Source of the DNA: Planctomycetota bacterium
GTDB taxonomy: Bacteria; Planctomycetota; Phycisphaerae; FEN-1346; JAACEH01
NCBI GenBank assembly: GCA_016935955.1
Contig: JAFGPY010000407.1
Location: 1 to 7,408, forward strand
Direction: 5' to 3'
DNA length: 7,408 nt
Each line of letters begins with the position of its first letter. The stretch's first letter is position 1. The notes under the pieces were generated by a model, which saw only the letters and a list, made by a program, of their open reading frames with translations, did no database searches and was not told where the DNA came from. A program made the position numbers and the translations under genes. Positions 1 to 5,792 of the stretch are shown here, piece after piece.

Positions 1-65
1 CCATGCAGTCGACGCATGGCTGCGGCAGCGATCCTGAGCGTGTTCTTCCGACCGAGGTTCATCAT
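1..65 (-). CDS. 5' end of an unidentified minus-strand gene (partial)
   Basis: The minus strand reads ATG-ATG at 65-60 and stays open to the window edge, giving 22 codons: MMNLGRKNTLRI, then four Ala, then MRRLHG. An AAAGGA Shine-Dalgarno-like sequence (minus strand of 68-73) lies just upstream. Its spacing suits the second ATG (62) slightly better than the first (65). A good promoter lies upstream at 89-117. Together these support a real start, but the fragment is too short to assign a family. It is divergent from the secreted protein gene at 236 and shares its control region. Caution: bases 11-29 also resemble the CATGGCTGC hairpin arm of the intergenic repeats in this window, so this could be repeat sequence that happens to be open. 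Confidence 0.5.
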   Translation of the reverse strand, partial: MMNLGRKNTLRIAAAAMRRLH

Positions 66-88
66 AATCCTTTCGATTCGACCCATGA

Positions 89-117
89 TATATATCGGAT
101 ATTGGCCGTGAAGTCAA
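89..117 (-). promoter_or_regulatory. Sigma-70-like promoter for the left-edge minus-strand gene
   Basis: On the minus strand, TTGACT (117-112) is followed after 17 nt by TATATA (94-89). The -35 hexamer matches the consensus at 5 of 6 positions and the AT-rich -10 matches at the first 4. The predicted start near 82 leaves a short leader of about 17 nt carrying AAAGGA before the ATG at 65/62. No equally good promoter was seen for the plus-strand gene at 236. Confidence 0.55.
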
Positions 118-235
118 CAGCATTTGCCCGCATCCGTATGGGACCGAGCAGTGTTGAAGGGCTAGGCGGTCTGTGCCTCCTGAATGCGCGAGCGATGGCT
201 GGAGATCCGGGTGATCTGAAACTGAGGAGCCGGCA

Positions 236-1744
236 ATGAGACGATACGTGATGGCGGTGGCGATTCTGGCGGCGCTGGGTTCGGCGGTTGGGGCCGCGGT
301 GTTTTCGCAGGCCCCCGAGGGAACGTACGACGGCCCCGTCAAGACGGTGTACACCCAGGCCAATGCCCCGGCAACACCGAAGCCGGGGGACCTGGACGAG
401 ACGGACACAATAACGCAGTACGGCATCACCTGGAAATTGAAGGGAAAAGCCCGCGTGGGCCGGTTCATCACGGGCGACTACTACGTCGTGGGTCCGGTGA
501 CGGTCATCGAGATCACGCCGAAACCGCTGTTCGGGGCCGAGGTGGAGGCGGCAGGCTGGACGCTGATCAACGAGGGCTCCGTGAAGGAGGAGAAGTACAA
601 GAACCAGTGGGCCCGCAACGGCTCGACGCTGAACCAGCCGGTGGACACCCTGCACGGGGGCCTTGACAGCCGCACGTCGGACGGCTTCTACGACCCGAAG
701 CTGTTCGCGAAACTCCCGATCAAGATGGCTCCGGGCGACGCCCTGATTTCGAGCATCAGCACGCCCGAGCCGATCAAGCACGACGGTCACGGCCAACCTG
801 TGGGTACCGGGGCCGTACTGACGTGCCTGAAGGAACCCGTGCCTGCGGACGCTTTTCGCCCGTCGTACTGCGACCGCAAGCAGACGATCTACCTGGCCCG
901 CAACCTGAAGCGCGAGTTGCTCTACGCCCTGCCCCGCCCGAAGGAGGCTCCAGCCGACATGAGCGAGTGGGCCCGGGTGTTCCAGCGTCCGTGGCTCGAC
1001 ACCGTCGCCTGGGGCTACGCCAATCCGAAGGACAACCTGCCGCGCTACGGCCAGTGGATCACCAGGGGCTCGTCGAGCGCAGCCATTCTTCTGCACCTGG
1101 ACTATCCGCCCGAGGAAAAGGAGAAGCTGCTGGTCGGCTACGTGCAGTACGGCGTGGACCTGTGGGGCGTCGTGCGCAGCGGTTACAAAGGCTGGTGGGG
1201 ACAAGGCGGATTCGGCGGCGGCCGCAAGTGGGCACTGGTCTTCGCCGGGCTGATGCTGGGCGACAATACCATGCGCGACGTGAGCAAAACATATCCGAAG
1301 GTGCAGTTCGGCGAAGACCAGCAGACGAAGACCGGCAAGAGCTGGACGGGGCACAACGTCCTGTTCGAGAGCCATCCCGGCTGGCGGCCGCACTACACGG
1401 ACTCGCGGCCGTTGTCGGAGTGGACTGGCGGCGAGATTCAGAGCGAGTCGTACCGGAGGTGCTGCACCAGCGCGGAGTGGCCGGGCCAGGCCCTGGCCGC
1501 ACACCTGATGCGGGCGGAGAAGTATTTCAACCACGACGCGTTCTACGCCTACGTGGACCGCTGGATGACCGAGGACCACATCGACGAGTTGAAGAAGATT
1601 CGCGCCGCCTCGCAGGAGCACGGAAAGTTCAAGTGGGTCGGTTGGTGGGACCGCGTCATCGACAGCGGCCACGTGTCGCCGACGAACCCGCTGTTCCAGG
1701 TCCTGTGGGACAAGTACCGCAACGACCTGCCGCCGGCAAAGTGA
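236..1744 (+). CDS. Secreted protein of unknown function, 502 aa
   Basis: The ATG at 236 is set by a GAGGAG ribosome binding site at 224-229. Residues 1-20 form a signal peptide (MRRY, then a hydrophobic stretch) with plausible cleavage after VGA (20) or SQA (26), so the product is exported; there is no lipobox. Residues 60-95 (YGITWKLKG, then VGRFITGDYYVVGPVTVIEI) look like a beta-sandwich module. I recall similar stretches in exported planctomycete and Bacteroidota proteins, but cannot name the family. The second half is rich in Trp, Tyr and Gly (Gly-rich loop 318-330, WWGQGGFGGGRKW) and largely helical, which would fit an alpha/alpha-toroid of the kind found in carbohydrate-active enzymes. 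That is inference. A vicinal Cys pair lies at 409-410 (YRRCCTSAEW). No catalytic motif is recognised. It stands alone, divergent from the gene at 65 and convergent with the gene ending at 1992. Confidence 0.9.
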   Translation: MRRYVMAVAILAALGSAVGAAVFSQAPEGTYDGPVKTVYTQANAPATPKPGDLDETDTITQYGITWKLKGKARVGRFITGDYYVVGPVTVIEITPKPLFGAEVEAAGWTLINEGSVKEEKYKNQWARNGSTLNQPVDTLHGGLDSRTSDGFYDPKLFAKLPIKMAPGDALISSISTPEPIKHDGHGQPVGTGAVLTCLKEPVPADAFRPSYCDRKQTIYLARNLKRELLYALPRPKEAPADMSEWARVFQRPWLDTVAWGYANPKDNLPRYGQWITRGSSSAAILLHLDYPPEEKEKLLVGYVQYGVDLWGVVRSGYKGWWGQGGFGGGRKWALVFAGLMLGDNTMRDVSKTYPKVQFGEDQQTKTGKSWTGHNVLFESHPGWRPHYTDSRPLSEWTGGEIQSESYRRCCTSAEWPGQALAAHLMRAEKYFNHDAFYAYVDRWMTEDHIDELKKIRAASQEHGKFKWVGWWDRVIDSGHVSPTNPLFQVLWDKYRNDLPPAK

Positions 1745-1782
1745 GCGGGCCTGGAAGACGAGGGTGCCAACTGCAATGCCGC

Positions 1783-1865
1783 GGGTGCCACGCATCTACC
1801 TGTAGACGCGTGCTCTCAGGCAACCGGCTGTCCAGCACGCTTCTGCAAGCAGAAGCGTGAACCCC
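1783..1865 (+). repeat. REPIN/MITE-like intergenic repeat, copy A (two hairpins)
   Basis: The element starts with GGGTGCCA (1783-1790). Hairpin 1 (1789-1812) has arms CACGCATCTAC and GTAGACGCGTG around a 2-nt centre, with one mismatch. A 23-nt spacer follows (1813-1835). Hairpin 2 (1836-1859) has perfect arms CACGCTTCTGC and GCAGAAGCGTG around AA. The right end is a degraded version of the terminal inverted repeat. The 71-bp core (1789-1859) matches the reverse complement of 2839-2909 at 59 of 71 positions by hand alignment, with identical spacing. Similarity continues with a 1-nt indel to about 1896. A second GGGTGCCA at 1762-1769 may be a remnant of another copy. It sits between convergent genes, where the hairpins could also help end transcription, but there is no T-tract. 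Confidence 0.75.
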
Positions 1866-1922
1866 CTGGTCTTCTTCGTGCGGAATCCGACATGCCCCCC
1901 ACATACGCGCGCCTGAAAGGAT

Positions 1923-1946
1923 CATGGCCACGCCAGCGCGGCCATG
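1923..1946. repeat. Single hairpin, probably a half-copy of the intergenic repeat
   Basis: Arms CATGGCCACGC and GCGCGGCCATG flank a 2-nt centre (CA). They are 11 bp each with one mismatch, the same 11-2-11 geometry as the hairpins of copy A. It lies 46 nt beyond the stop codon of the 208-aa gene (minus strand) and may act as its terminator or protect the mRNA end. No T-run follows on either strand, so a classic intrinsic terminator is not supported. Confidence 0.5.
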
Positions 1947-1991
1947 CCAACCATCTATGTGATCGTTCATCTGCGTAATCGTTGAAGCCGG

Positions 1992-2618
1992 CTAGAACAG
2001 CCGCTTGAGGAGATCGCCGACGGTGATGTGGTCCAGATCGTCGCGGATTTCCTTGTCGAGCTGGTCGTAGTCGCGGACCGGCGGCGGAGCCGACAGGACC
2101 ACGTCCGTCCCGTCGTCCACCCTGGCCAATCCCAGGGAACCGTCGCCCGTGACGGTGACGATCCAACGACCTTCCCCGAGCGATCGGTAGACGGCGTTTC
2201 CATACCTGGCGGCAGGATTGCTCCAGTCCACCTGGGCAAGCTTGTCGTCGATGACCAGGCCCTCGCGCGGCGGAGTCCTGGAGTCGTAGACGCGTCGAAT
2301 CCAGAGGCGGCCGTCGAGGAGCACGTAATCGCAGTAGATTTCCTGCGTCGGGTCGAACGGCGTGTCGATTGTCCGGTCGGTGCCCTCGATGGTCCGGATG
2401 GCCAACGACAGGTGACCGTCGCGGACGATCAGCTCGGTGACGGCCGTCTTCCGTACGGCCTCGTTGTAGCGTGAGCGAAGCGTCTCGTACTGCCCGCTGA
2501 GTTCGACCAGGCGGCTGCGATAGACGTCGATCTCGGCCTTGGACAGGGCCAGCTTGTAGGCCACGGCCGCAACGGCACTCAGCAACACAATAACGATCGC
2601 CACTTTCCACTTCGACAT
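1992..2618 (-). CDS. Membrane-anchored protein of unknown function, 208 aa
   Basis: The ATG at 2618 is preceded by GAGGTG at 7-nt spacing; the stop is TAG. Residues 5-21 (KVAIVIVLLSAVAAVAY) form one N-terminal transmembrane anchor or uncleaved signal. Residues 25-57 are charged and helical (KAEIDVYRSRLVELSGQYET), likely a short coiled coil. Residues 60-175 look like a beta-rich globular domain (LIVRDGHLSLAIRT, EIYCDYVLLDGRLWIRRVYD, GRWIVTVTGDGSLGLARV), and the C-terminus is acidic (RDYDQLDKEIRDDLDH). The bulk should lie outside the cytoplasmic membrane. The alternation of an R-D/G-H-L turn with hydrophobic strands resembles bacterial envelope proteins with a lipid- or partner-binding sandwich, but I recognise no family. 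It is flanked on both sides by inverted copies of the intergenic repeat. Confidence 0.85.
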   Translation of the reverse strand: MSKWKVAIVIVLLSAVAAVAYKLALSKAEIDVYRSRLVELSGQYETLRSRYNEAVRKTAVTELIVRDGHLSLAIRTIEGTDRTIDTPFDPTQEIYCDYVLLDGRLWIRRVYDSRTPPREGLVIDDKLAQVDWSNPAARYGNAVYRSLGEGRWIVTVTGDGSLGLARVDDGTDVVLSAPPPVRDYDQLDKEIRDDLDHITVGDLLKRLF

Positions 2619-2800
2619 GGTCAGGCACCTCGATCTTCCTGGAGCCAGCGCGGGTCCGGGGAGGCCGCCCTACCCCTTCGAGCCTCCGAGAGCATTATCG
2701 GCCGCAGGGAGGGTCATGCCTTACCTATTCGACGCGTCCGGGTCCGGCCGAGGGATGTTCGGGCGTGGAGGCAGGTTCGGGCGCGATCAAGCGGCGGGCA
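2619..2800 (-). other. Upstream region of the 208-aa gene
   Basis: This is the gene-free left half of the 384-nt gap 2619-3002. Besides the GAGGTG ribosome binding site, a GATAAT box (minus strand of 2694-2699) could be a -10 element. The hexamer 17 nt further upstream (AAGGCA) matches a -35 only weakly, so the promoter is tentative. No open frame with a credible start was seen. The sequence next to 2801 (CGCGCCCGAA on the minus strand) resembles the flank beyond copy A near 1904-1916, so similarity between the two flanks may extend past the repeat. Confidence 0.3.
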
Positions 2801-2915
2801 GGCATGCAGGATTTCGCGTGAAGAAGGCCGGGGGGAGCCATGCTTCTGCTCGCAGAAGCGTGCCGGCAAGTCTGTTGCTCGCGAGCACGCGTCTACAAGT
2901 AGACGCGTGGCACCC
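2801..2915 (-). repeat. REPIN/MITE-like intergenic repeat, copy B (inverted relative to copy A)
   Basis: The core runs from GGGAGCCA (2833-2840) to TGGCACCC (2908-2915), terminal inverted repeats matching at 7 of 8 bases. Hairpin 2839-2862 has arms CATGCTTCTGC and GCAGAAGCGTG with one G.T-type mismatch. Hairpin 2886-2909 has perfect arms CACGCGTCTAC and GTAGACGCGTG around AA. The spacer is 23 nt, as in copy A. Read on the minus strand it aligns with copy A, and the similarity runs on through the CTTCTTC...CATGCC tail to 2801. It lies upstream of the 208-aa gene. Confidence 0.75.
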
Positions 2916-2985
2916 TCGCCATTGTGGCTGGCATGCCGATTGGTTTCCATCTCAGGCATGGCTGCGGGGCAGGCACGGCACCCCC
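2916..2985 (-). repeat. Intergenic repeat, copy C, abutting copy B
   Basis: This copy lies directly next to copy B. It contains GGCATGCCGA (2930-2939) and an imperfect hairpin at 2957-2977 (arms CATGGCTGC and GCAGGCACG, 7 of 9 pairs, 3-nt loop), and ends in CGGCACCC (2976-2983). Both blocks occur in the same order in the reverse complement of copy D (6917-6992), so C and D are homologous and in opposite orientation. The left half of C is decayed. It begins after the stop of the 321-aa gene (minus strand, ending at 3003), where it could affect mRNA 3' ends. Confidence 0.6.
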
Positions 2986-3002
2986 TGGAGTGCGGCAACC
3001 GG

Positions 3003-3968
3003 TCACTGCATTGGCGAAGCCCGCTTGGCGGCCCGCTGGCGGGCCTTCAGTTGCTGGGAGCGCAGCAGCGACACCAGCAGGGCCACGGCGAACCGTTTGA
3101 AGGCGTCCGGCGTGCCGAGACGGGCGGCCATGTCCGCGGCCAGCGTCTGGTCTGCGGCTGGCGGCGTCCCGTCGGCCCATTGCTCCAGGGCGGCCAGGAA
3201 CGGTTCGAGTTCGTCGGCCCGGGCGGCGCCGTCGGTTCCGCGTTGCGGCATGGTCCGGCGCCACTTCCCGTCGCCGATGCTCGACAGGATGATGTCGTAG
3301 CGGCGGAACAGCTTGTGGTGGCACGGCTGCAGGATGCTGTGGTCGTCGAGGCGGATCATGTCCATGGGGACGCGCGGGTCGGGCTCCTGCCGCAGGATTT
3401 CCGCCTCGATGGCGGCCGCTGCCGCCTTCAGGGCGACCAGTCGTGGGCGGCCCGGCGGCGGCAGGCTCAGGCTGTCCAGCCAGGCCTCCAGGCACAGGCA
3501 GAACCGCTCGACGTAGAGTTCCTTCAGGGCGTCGCGCGGGCCGAGCAGGTCCGCCACGTGTTGTAGCACGGCCCCCTGCGGGTCGCAGGCCTCCAGCGCG
3601 GCCATGTAGCCCGTGGCCGGTCGCACTTCGGCCGCCAGCCATTGGCGGCAGGCCAGGTAGTAGGCCCAGATCTGTCGCCAGCGGCCGGCGGTCAGCGATT
3701 TCTGGTGCCCGGTTCCGCGTGGGTCGGGCTGGCCGCAACCGATCGCCGTGGCCAACCGCGGGATGATTTCCAGCAGGGCCCAGTTGCAGATCTCCGGCAT
3801 CATGACCTGGTCGACGATCGCCAGCTGGCTCGGCGTGAGCGAACCGGCGGCCGCCCGAAGGCGGCGCAGGCGCTCGAGTTCCTCGGCGGCGCGCTGCTCG
3901 CCCTGGGTCCGCCAGCGATGGCCGGCCGTCACCTCACGTTCCCACGGTTCGAGAGTCTGTTGGTTCAT
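3003..3968 (-). CDS. Protein of unknown function, 321 aa
   Basis: The start chosen is ATG 3968 (MNQQTLEPWEREV). The frame is open further upstream, but that extension runs through the repeat at 4021-4063 and is low-complexity Arg-rich sequence. The ribosome binding site is weak (a G-run about 10 nt upstream). The product is soluble and mostly helical, with no signal or membrane segment. An N-terminal charged helix (20-40, EQRAAEELERLRRLRAA) is followed by helices with conserved-looking Trp, Cys and Tyr (PEICNWALLEIIP 58-70; WRQIWAYYLACRQWLAAE 97-114; FCLCLEAWLDSL 156-167). A segment HSILQPCHHKLFRRYDIIL (210-228) could place Cys and His together in a metal-like cluster, but this is unproven. 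The C-terminus is basic (KARQRAAKRASPMQ). No family is recognised. It follows the methyltransferase on the same strand, 103 nt downstream. Confidence 0.8.
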   Translation of the reverse strand: MNQQTLEPWEREVTAGHRWRTQGEQRAAEELERLRRLRAAAGSLTPSQLAIVDQVMMPEICNWALLEIIPRLATAIGCGQPDPRGTGHQKSLTAGRWRQIWAYYLACRQWLAAEVRPATGYMAALEACDPQGAVLQHVADLLGPRDALKELYVERFCLCLEAWLDSLSLPPPGRPRLVALKAAAAAIEAEILRQEPDPRVPMDMIRLDDHSILQPCHHKLFRRYDIILSSIGDGKWRRTMPQRGTDGAARADELEPFLAALEQWADGTPPAADQTLAADMAARLGTPDAFKRFAVALLVSLLRSQQLKARQRAAKRASPMQ

Positions 3969-4020
3969 GCCCGTAGCCCCCAGTTCGCCCGCGTGGATGC
4001 GCCCCCCCGCAATAGCCTGA

Positions 4021-4063
4021 GCGTGCCAATCATGGCCCAGCCTGTGGCTAGACCATGGCACCC
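4021..4063. repeat. Intergenic repeat, compact copy E
   Basis: A 43-bp copy is bounded by GCGTGCCA (4021-4028) and TGGCACCC (4056-4063), terminal inverted repeats matching at 7 of 8 bases. A small internal AGCC-TGT-GGCT hairpin lies at 4039-4049. It appears to be a shortened or rearranged member of the family seen at 1783, 2833 and 6917. It lies in the 103-nt gap between the methyltransferase stop and the 321-aa gene start, both on the minus strand. Confidence 0.55.
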
Positions 4064-4071
4064 TCTGGTTG

Positions 4072-4857
4072 TCATTCGTGAGAACAGACAAAGCACCACA
4101 GCCCCGCGTCGTGGTTGCCTGGCGGGGCTCCGTAATCCTGGAACACCTCCGCCTTGAGGCCGGCCCGGCGAAACAGGCCCATATACTCGTCGAGATCCAG
4201 TACGGGTGCCGACCACGGGCAGCGCACCGTCCTCGCACGACCCTTCAAGTCCGTCAGCTCGTACTCAAACAGACCTGAGAGCCGGCGATGATCCTTCCGC
4301 AACCGGACCCGTCCCCTTCGCCGAACGGATTCGCCCGTCAAGGGATCGAGCCTGGCCTGCGACCAGCCGAGGCGTCGTTCTCGACTTGGATACATCTCGG
4401 CCCTGAATCGCCGCTCCACAATGAGAAGTCGGCCTTCGGGACTCAGGTGACGACGGACGGTCCTCAGGCACTGAAGCAGCTGTCGGCGCGTGGGCAATTC
4501 GCGAAACGAGTTGTCCGGGATGAGGACGAGGGGAAATTGGCGTCCCAGGTCGAAGCGGGCCATGTCCCGCCGAAGGAGAGTGACGCGACGGCGCACGACG
4601 GCCGGAAGCCTTTCGACGTGTTTGGCGGCGATGCCGAGCATGGTCTTGGAGAGATCGATTCCCACGACCTCGTGGCCCGCTTCGGCAAGGCGGAGCAGAA
4701 GTCGGGCGCTGCCGCAAGCCAGCCCCAGCACCGGGCCACCGGTTCGGGCGGCCCAGCCGAGATGCCAATCGATCTCCCGCGGATCGAGCGGATTGATTGC
4801 CGCGTAATCCCATCCAAACAGGTCGTACCGCAACAGCTCTGCTGGAGGCGTAGACAT
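4072..4857 (-). CDS. Class I SAM-dependent methyltransferase, 261 aa
   Basis: This is a Rossmann-fold methyltransferase that transfers a methyl group from S-adenosylmethionine; the substrate cannot be told from sequence. An N-terminal YDLFGWDY...INPLDPREIDWHLGWA region (11-36) leads to motif I, PVLGLACGSARLLLRLAEAGHEVVGIDLS (split here: VLGLACGSAR at 43-52, then GHEVVGIDLS at 61-70). The acidic D68 at the end of strand 2 should bind the SAM ribose. Motif II/III is seen in RRDMARFDL (96-104), and motif IV/post-I in FPLVLIPDNSFREL (108-121), followed by LRTVRRHLSPEGRLLI. Motif I has Gly45 where most relatives carry Asp (usual form DLGCGTGR). The C-terminus ends WCFVCSHE, with a CxxC at 255-258. 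ATG 4857 has only a weak AGAAAGA-type ribosome binding site. It is 43 nt downstream of the CPBP protease gene and is probably co-transcribed with it. Confidence 0.88.
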   Translation of the reverse strand: MSTPPAELLRYDLFGWDYAAINPLDPREIDWHLGWAARTGGPVLGLACGSARLLLRLAEAGHEVVGIDLSKTMLGIAAKHVERLPAVVRRRVTLLRRDMARFDLGRQFPLVLIPDNSFRELPTRRQLLQCLRTVRRHLSPEGRLLIVERRFRAEMYPSRERRLGWSQARLDPLTGESVRRRGRVRLRKDHRRLSGLFEYELTDLKGRARTVRCPWSAPVLDLDEYMGLFRRAGLKAEVFQDYGAPPGNHDAGLWCFVCSHE

Positions 4858-4900
4858 GGCGATCTTTCTGTGATCCGGTCGGTTTGCAGACGCCGCACGC

Positions 4901-5647
4901 TCACGACGACAGGACGACGGCCACGATGTTGAAGACGGCGTGAGTGATGGCGGCCGTGGCGAAGCCGCTGCGAACGTAGACGGCGCCGAGGTAGATGCCC
5001 TGGGCGACGCGGTACAGGAATTCGAGCTGGGCCTTGGCCTCGTTGCCGCTGCCGGGCGGATGAGCGATGGCGAACACAGCGGCAGCCAGGCAGATGGCCA
5101 CGATCTGGGCGGCACTGGCCGGCGTGCGGAACAGTTTCTGCATCAGCAGCAAGACGATCGAGACCAGCACCAGGCGGAACAGAAACTCCTCGAAGAGCCC
5201 TGCCCCGACGCCGACCACGATCTCGCGGAAGCCGCCGCCGCGGCCGACCTCGAACAGGCTCAGGGCGGCCGCCAGCATCTCGCCCAGGGGCAAGGTGAAA
5301 AGCAGGTAGAGAATGACCATGGGGATGGTCCACAGGAGGGCCTGTCCCCAGAGTCGCCAGAGGTCCGAGGCGTTCAGTTGCCACGGGTCGCGCCGCCAGA
5401 GGTGCACCACCAGCAGGACGGCCAGTACGAGGACGCCCGGCAGGAAATGGGCCGTCAGGCCCACGTGGCTCAGGAGTTTGGCGAACCACATGTCCAGGCC
5501 GGGTTTGCTGCGGTCGCTGATGCCGACGATGGCCACGGCGATCTCGTAGAACAGGACCATCGGCAGCAGGGCCACGGCCTGGGCCAGGGGCGGGTAGGAG
5601 CCGGTCATCAGGGCCGCGCCGCCGGAGGATGTCGACTTGTCAGCCAT
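4901..5647 (-). CDS. CPBP-family intramembrane metalloprotease, 248 aa
   Basis: This is an integral membrane protein of the CAAX protease/bacteriocin-processing (CPBP, ABI) family, which cleaves or processes membrane-associated peptides in the cytoplasmic membrane. The three family motifs are present from Met 5647: EE-x3-R at 153-158 (GAGLFEEFLFR), F-x3-H at 192-196 (FAIAHP) and H-x3-N at 236-240 (HAVFN). Hydrophobic segments lie near 22-42, 63-82, 104-120, 157-170, 181-195, 212-224 and 227-246. The start is uncertain: ATG 5647 (MADKST), ATG 5665 (MINSPAMADK) and the upstream ATG 5725 are all in frame, and none has a clear ribosome binding site. A weak promoter (TTGCAT, 17 nt, TAAACA; minus strand of 5656-5684) would start transcription almost at ATG 5647, hinting at a leaderless mRNA. 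The methyltransferase follows. Confidence 0.92.
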   Translation of the reverse strand: MADKSTSSGGAALMTGSYPPLAQAVALLPMVLFYEIAVAIVGISDRSKPGLDMWFAKLLSHVGLTAHFLPGVLVLAVLLVVHLWRRDPWQLNASDLWRLWGQALLWTIPMVILYLLFTLPLGEMLAAALSLFEVGRGGGFREIVVGVGAGLFEEFLFRLVLVSIVLLLMQKLFRTPASAAQIVAICLAAAVFAIAHPPGSGNEAKAQLEFLYRVAQGIYLGAVYVRSGFATAAITHAVFNIVAVVLSS

Positions 5648-5701
5648 AGCCGGACTGTTTATCATGCCGTAGCGGGAAATGCAAGGCCCTGGAATGTCTG
5701 A

Positions 5702-5717
5702 GGTGACCCGCGTCACC
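5702..5717. promoter_or_regulatory. CRP/FNR-like operator in the divergent gap
   Basis: GGTGA, six bases, TCACC form a perfect inverted repeat. It matches the CRP consensus (TGTGA-N6-TCACA) at four of five positions in each half. Its centre (5709.5) lies 41.5 nt upstream of the start predicted from the TATGAT box at 5739-5744, the classic class II activator position. Planctomycetes commonly encode CRP/FNR-family regulators (general knowledge), but the regulator is not in this window, so assignment is inferred. It may also serve the divergent CPBP gene. Confidence 0.4.
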
Positions 5718-5738
5718 AAGGGCATCGGCCGGCACGGC

Positions 5739-5744
5739 TATGAT
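5739..5744 (+). promoter_or_regulatory. Possible -10 box for the URO-D-like gene
   Basis: TATGAT matches the -10 consensus at 5 of 6 positions. No recognisable -35 lies 16-18 nt upstream (CCAAGG), which is typical of activator-dependent promoters and fits the operator at 5702-5717. The predicted start near 5751 leaves a leader of about 42 nt that includes GAGGAG at 5781-5786 before the ATG. Confidence 0.35.
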
Positions 5745-5792
5745 TCGCCCTTTTGTCACTCAGGGACCCCCAGGGGGAGCGAGGAGCGCGGG

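Noticed and set aside
1..30. Left-edge sequence as another repeat copy (CGCATGGCTGCGGCAGC)
   Set aside because: It resembles part of copy D, but there are no GGGTGCCA/TGGCACCC ends and the palindrome arms do not share one centre. Coding by the promoter-preceded gene explains it better, though not with certainty.
62..1795. A long open minus-strand frame (577 codons) across the secreted protein gene
   Set aside because: It is an antisense shadow of the GC-rich gene at 236-1744. Its translation is Arg/Val/His-rich low complexity, while the plus frame has a signal peptide, a good ribosome binding site and normal protein composition.
1816..2628. A 270-codon minus-strand frame overlapping the 208-aa gene
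   Set aside because: It is Arg- and Gly-rich with no domain features and runs into the repeat at its end. The 208-aa frame has a membrane anchor and a ribosome binding site.
1783..2985. The hairpin repeats as a CRISPR array
   Set aside because: The units are palindromic, differ in sequence, appear in both orientations and lack regular unique spacers; no cas gene is present.
3969..4238. N-terminal extension of the 321-aa protein
   Set aside because: The extension would translate the repeat at 4021-4063 and the end of the methyltransferase gene, and has no protein-like composition.
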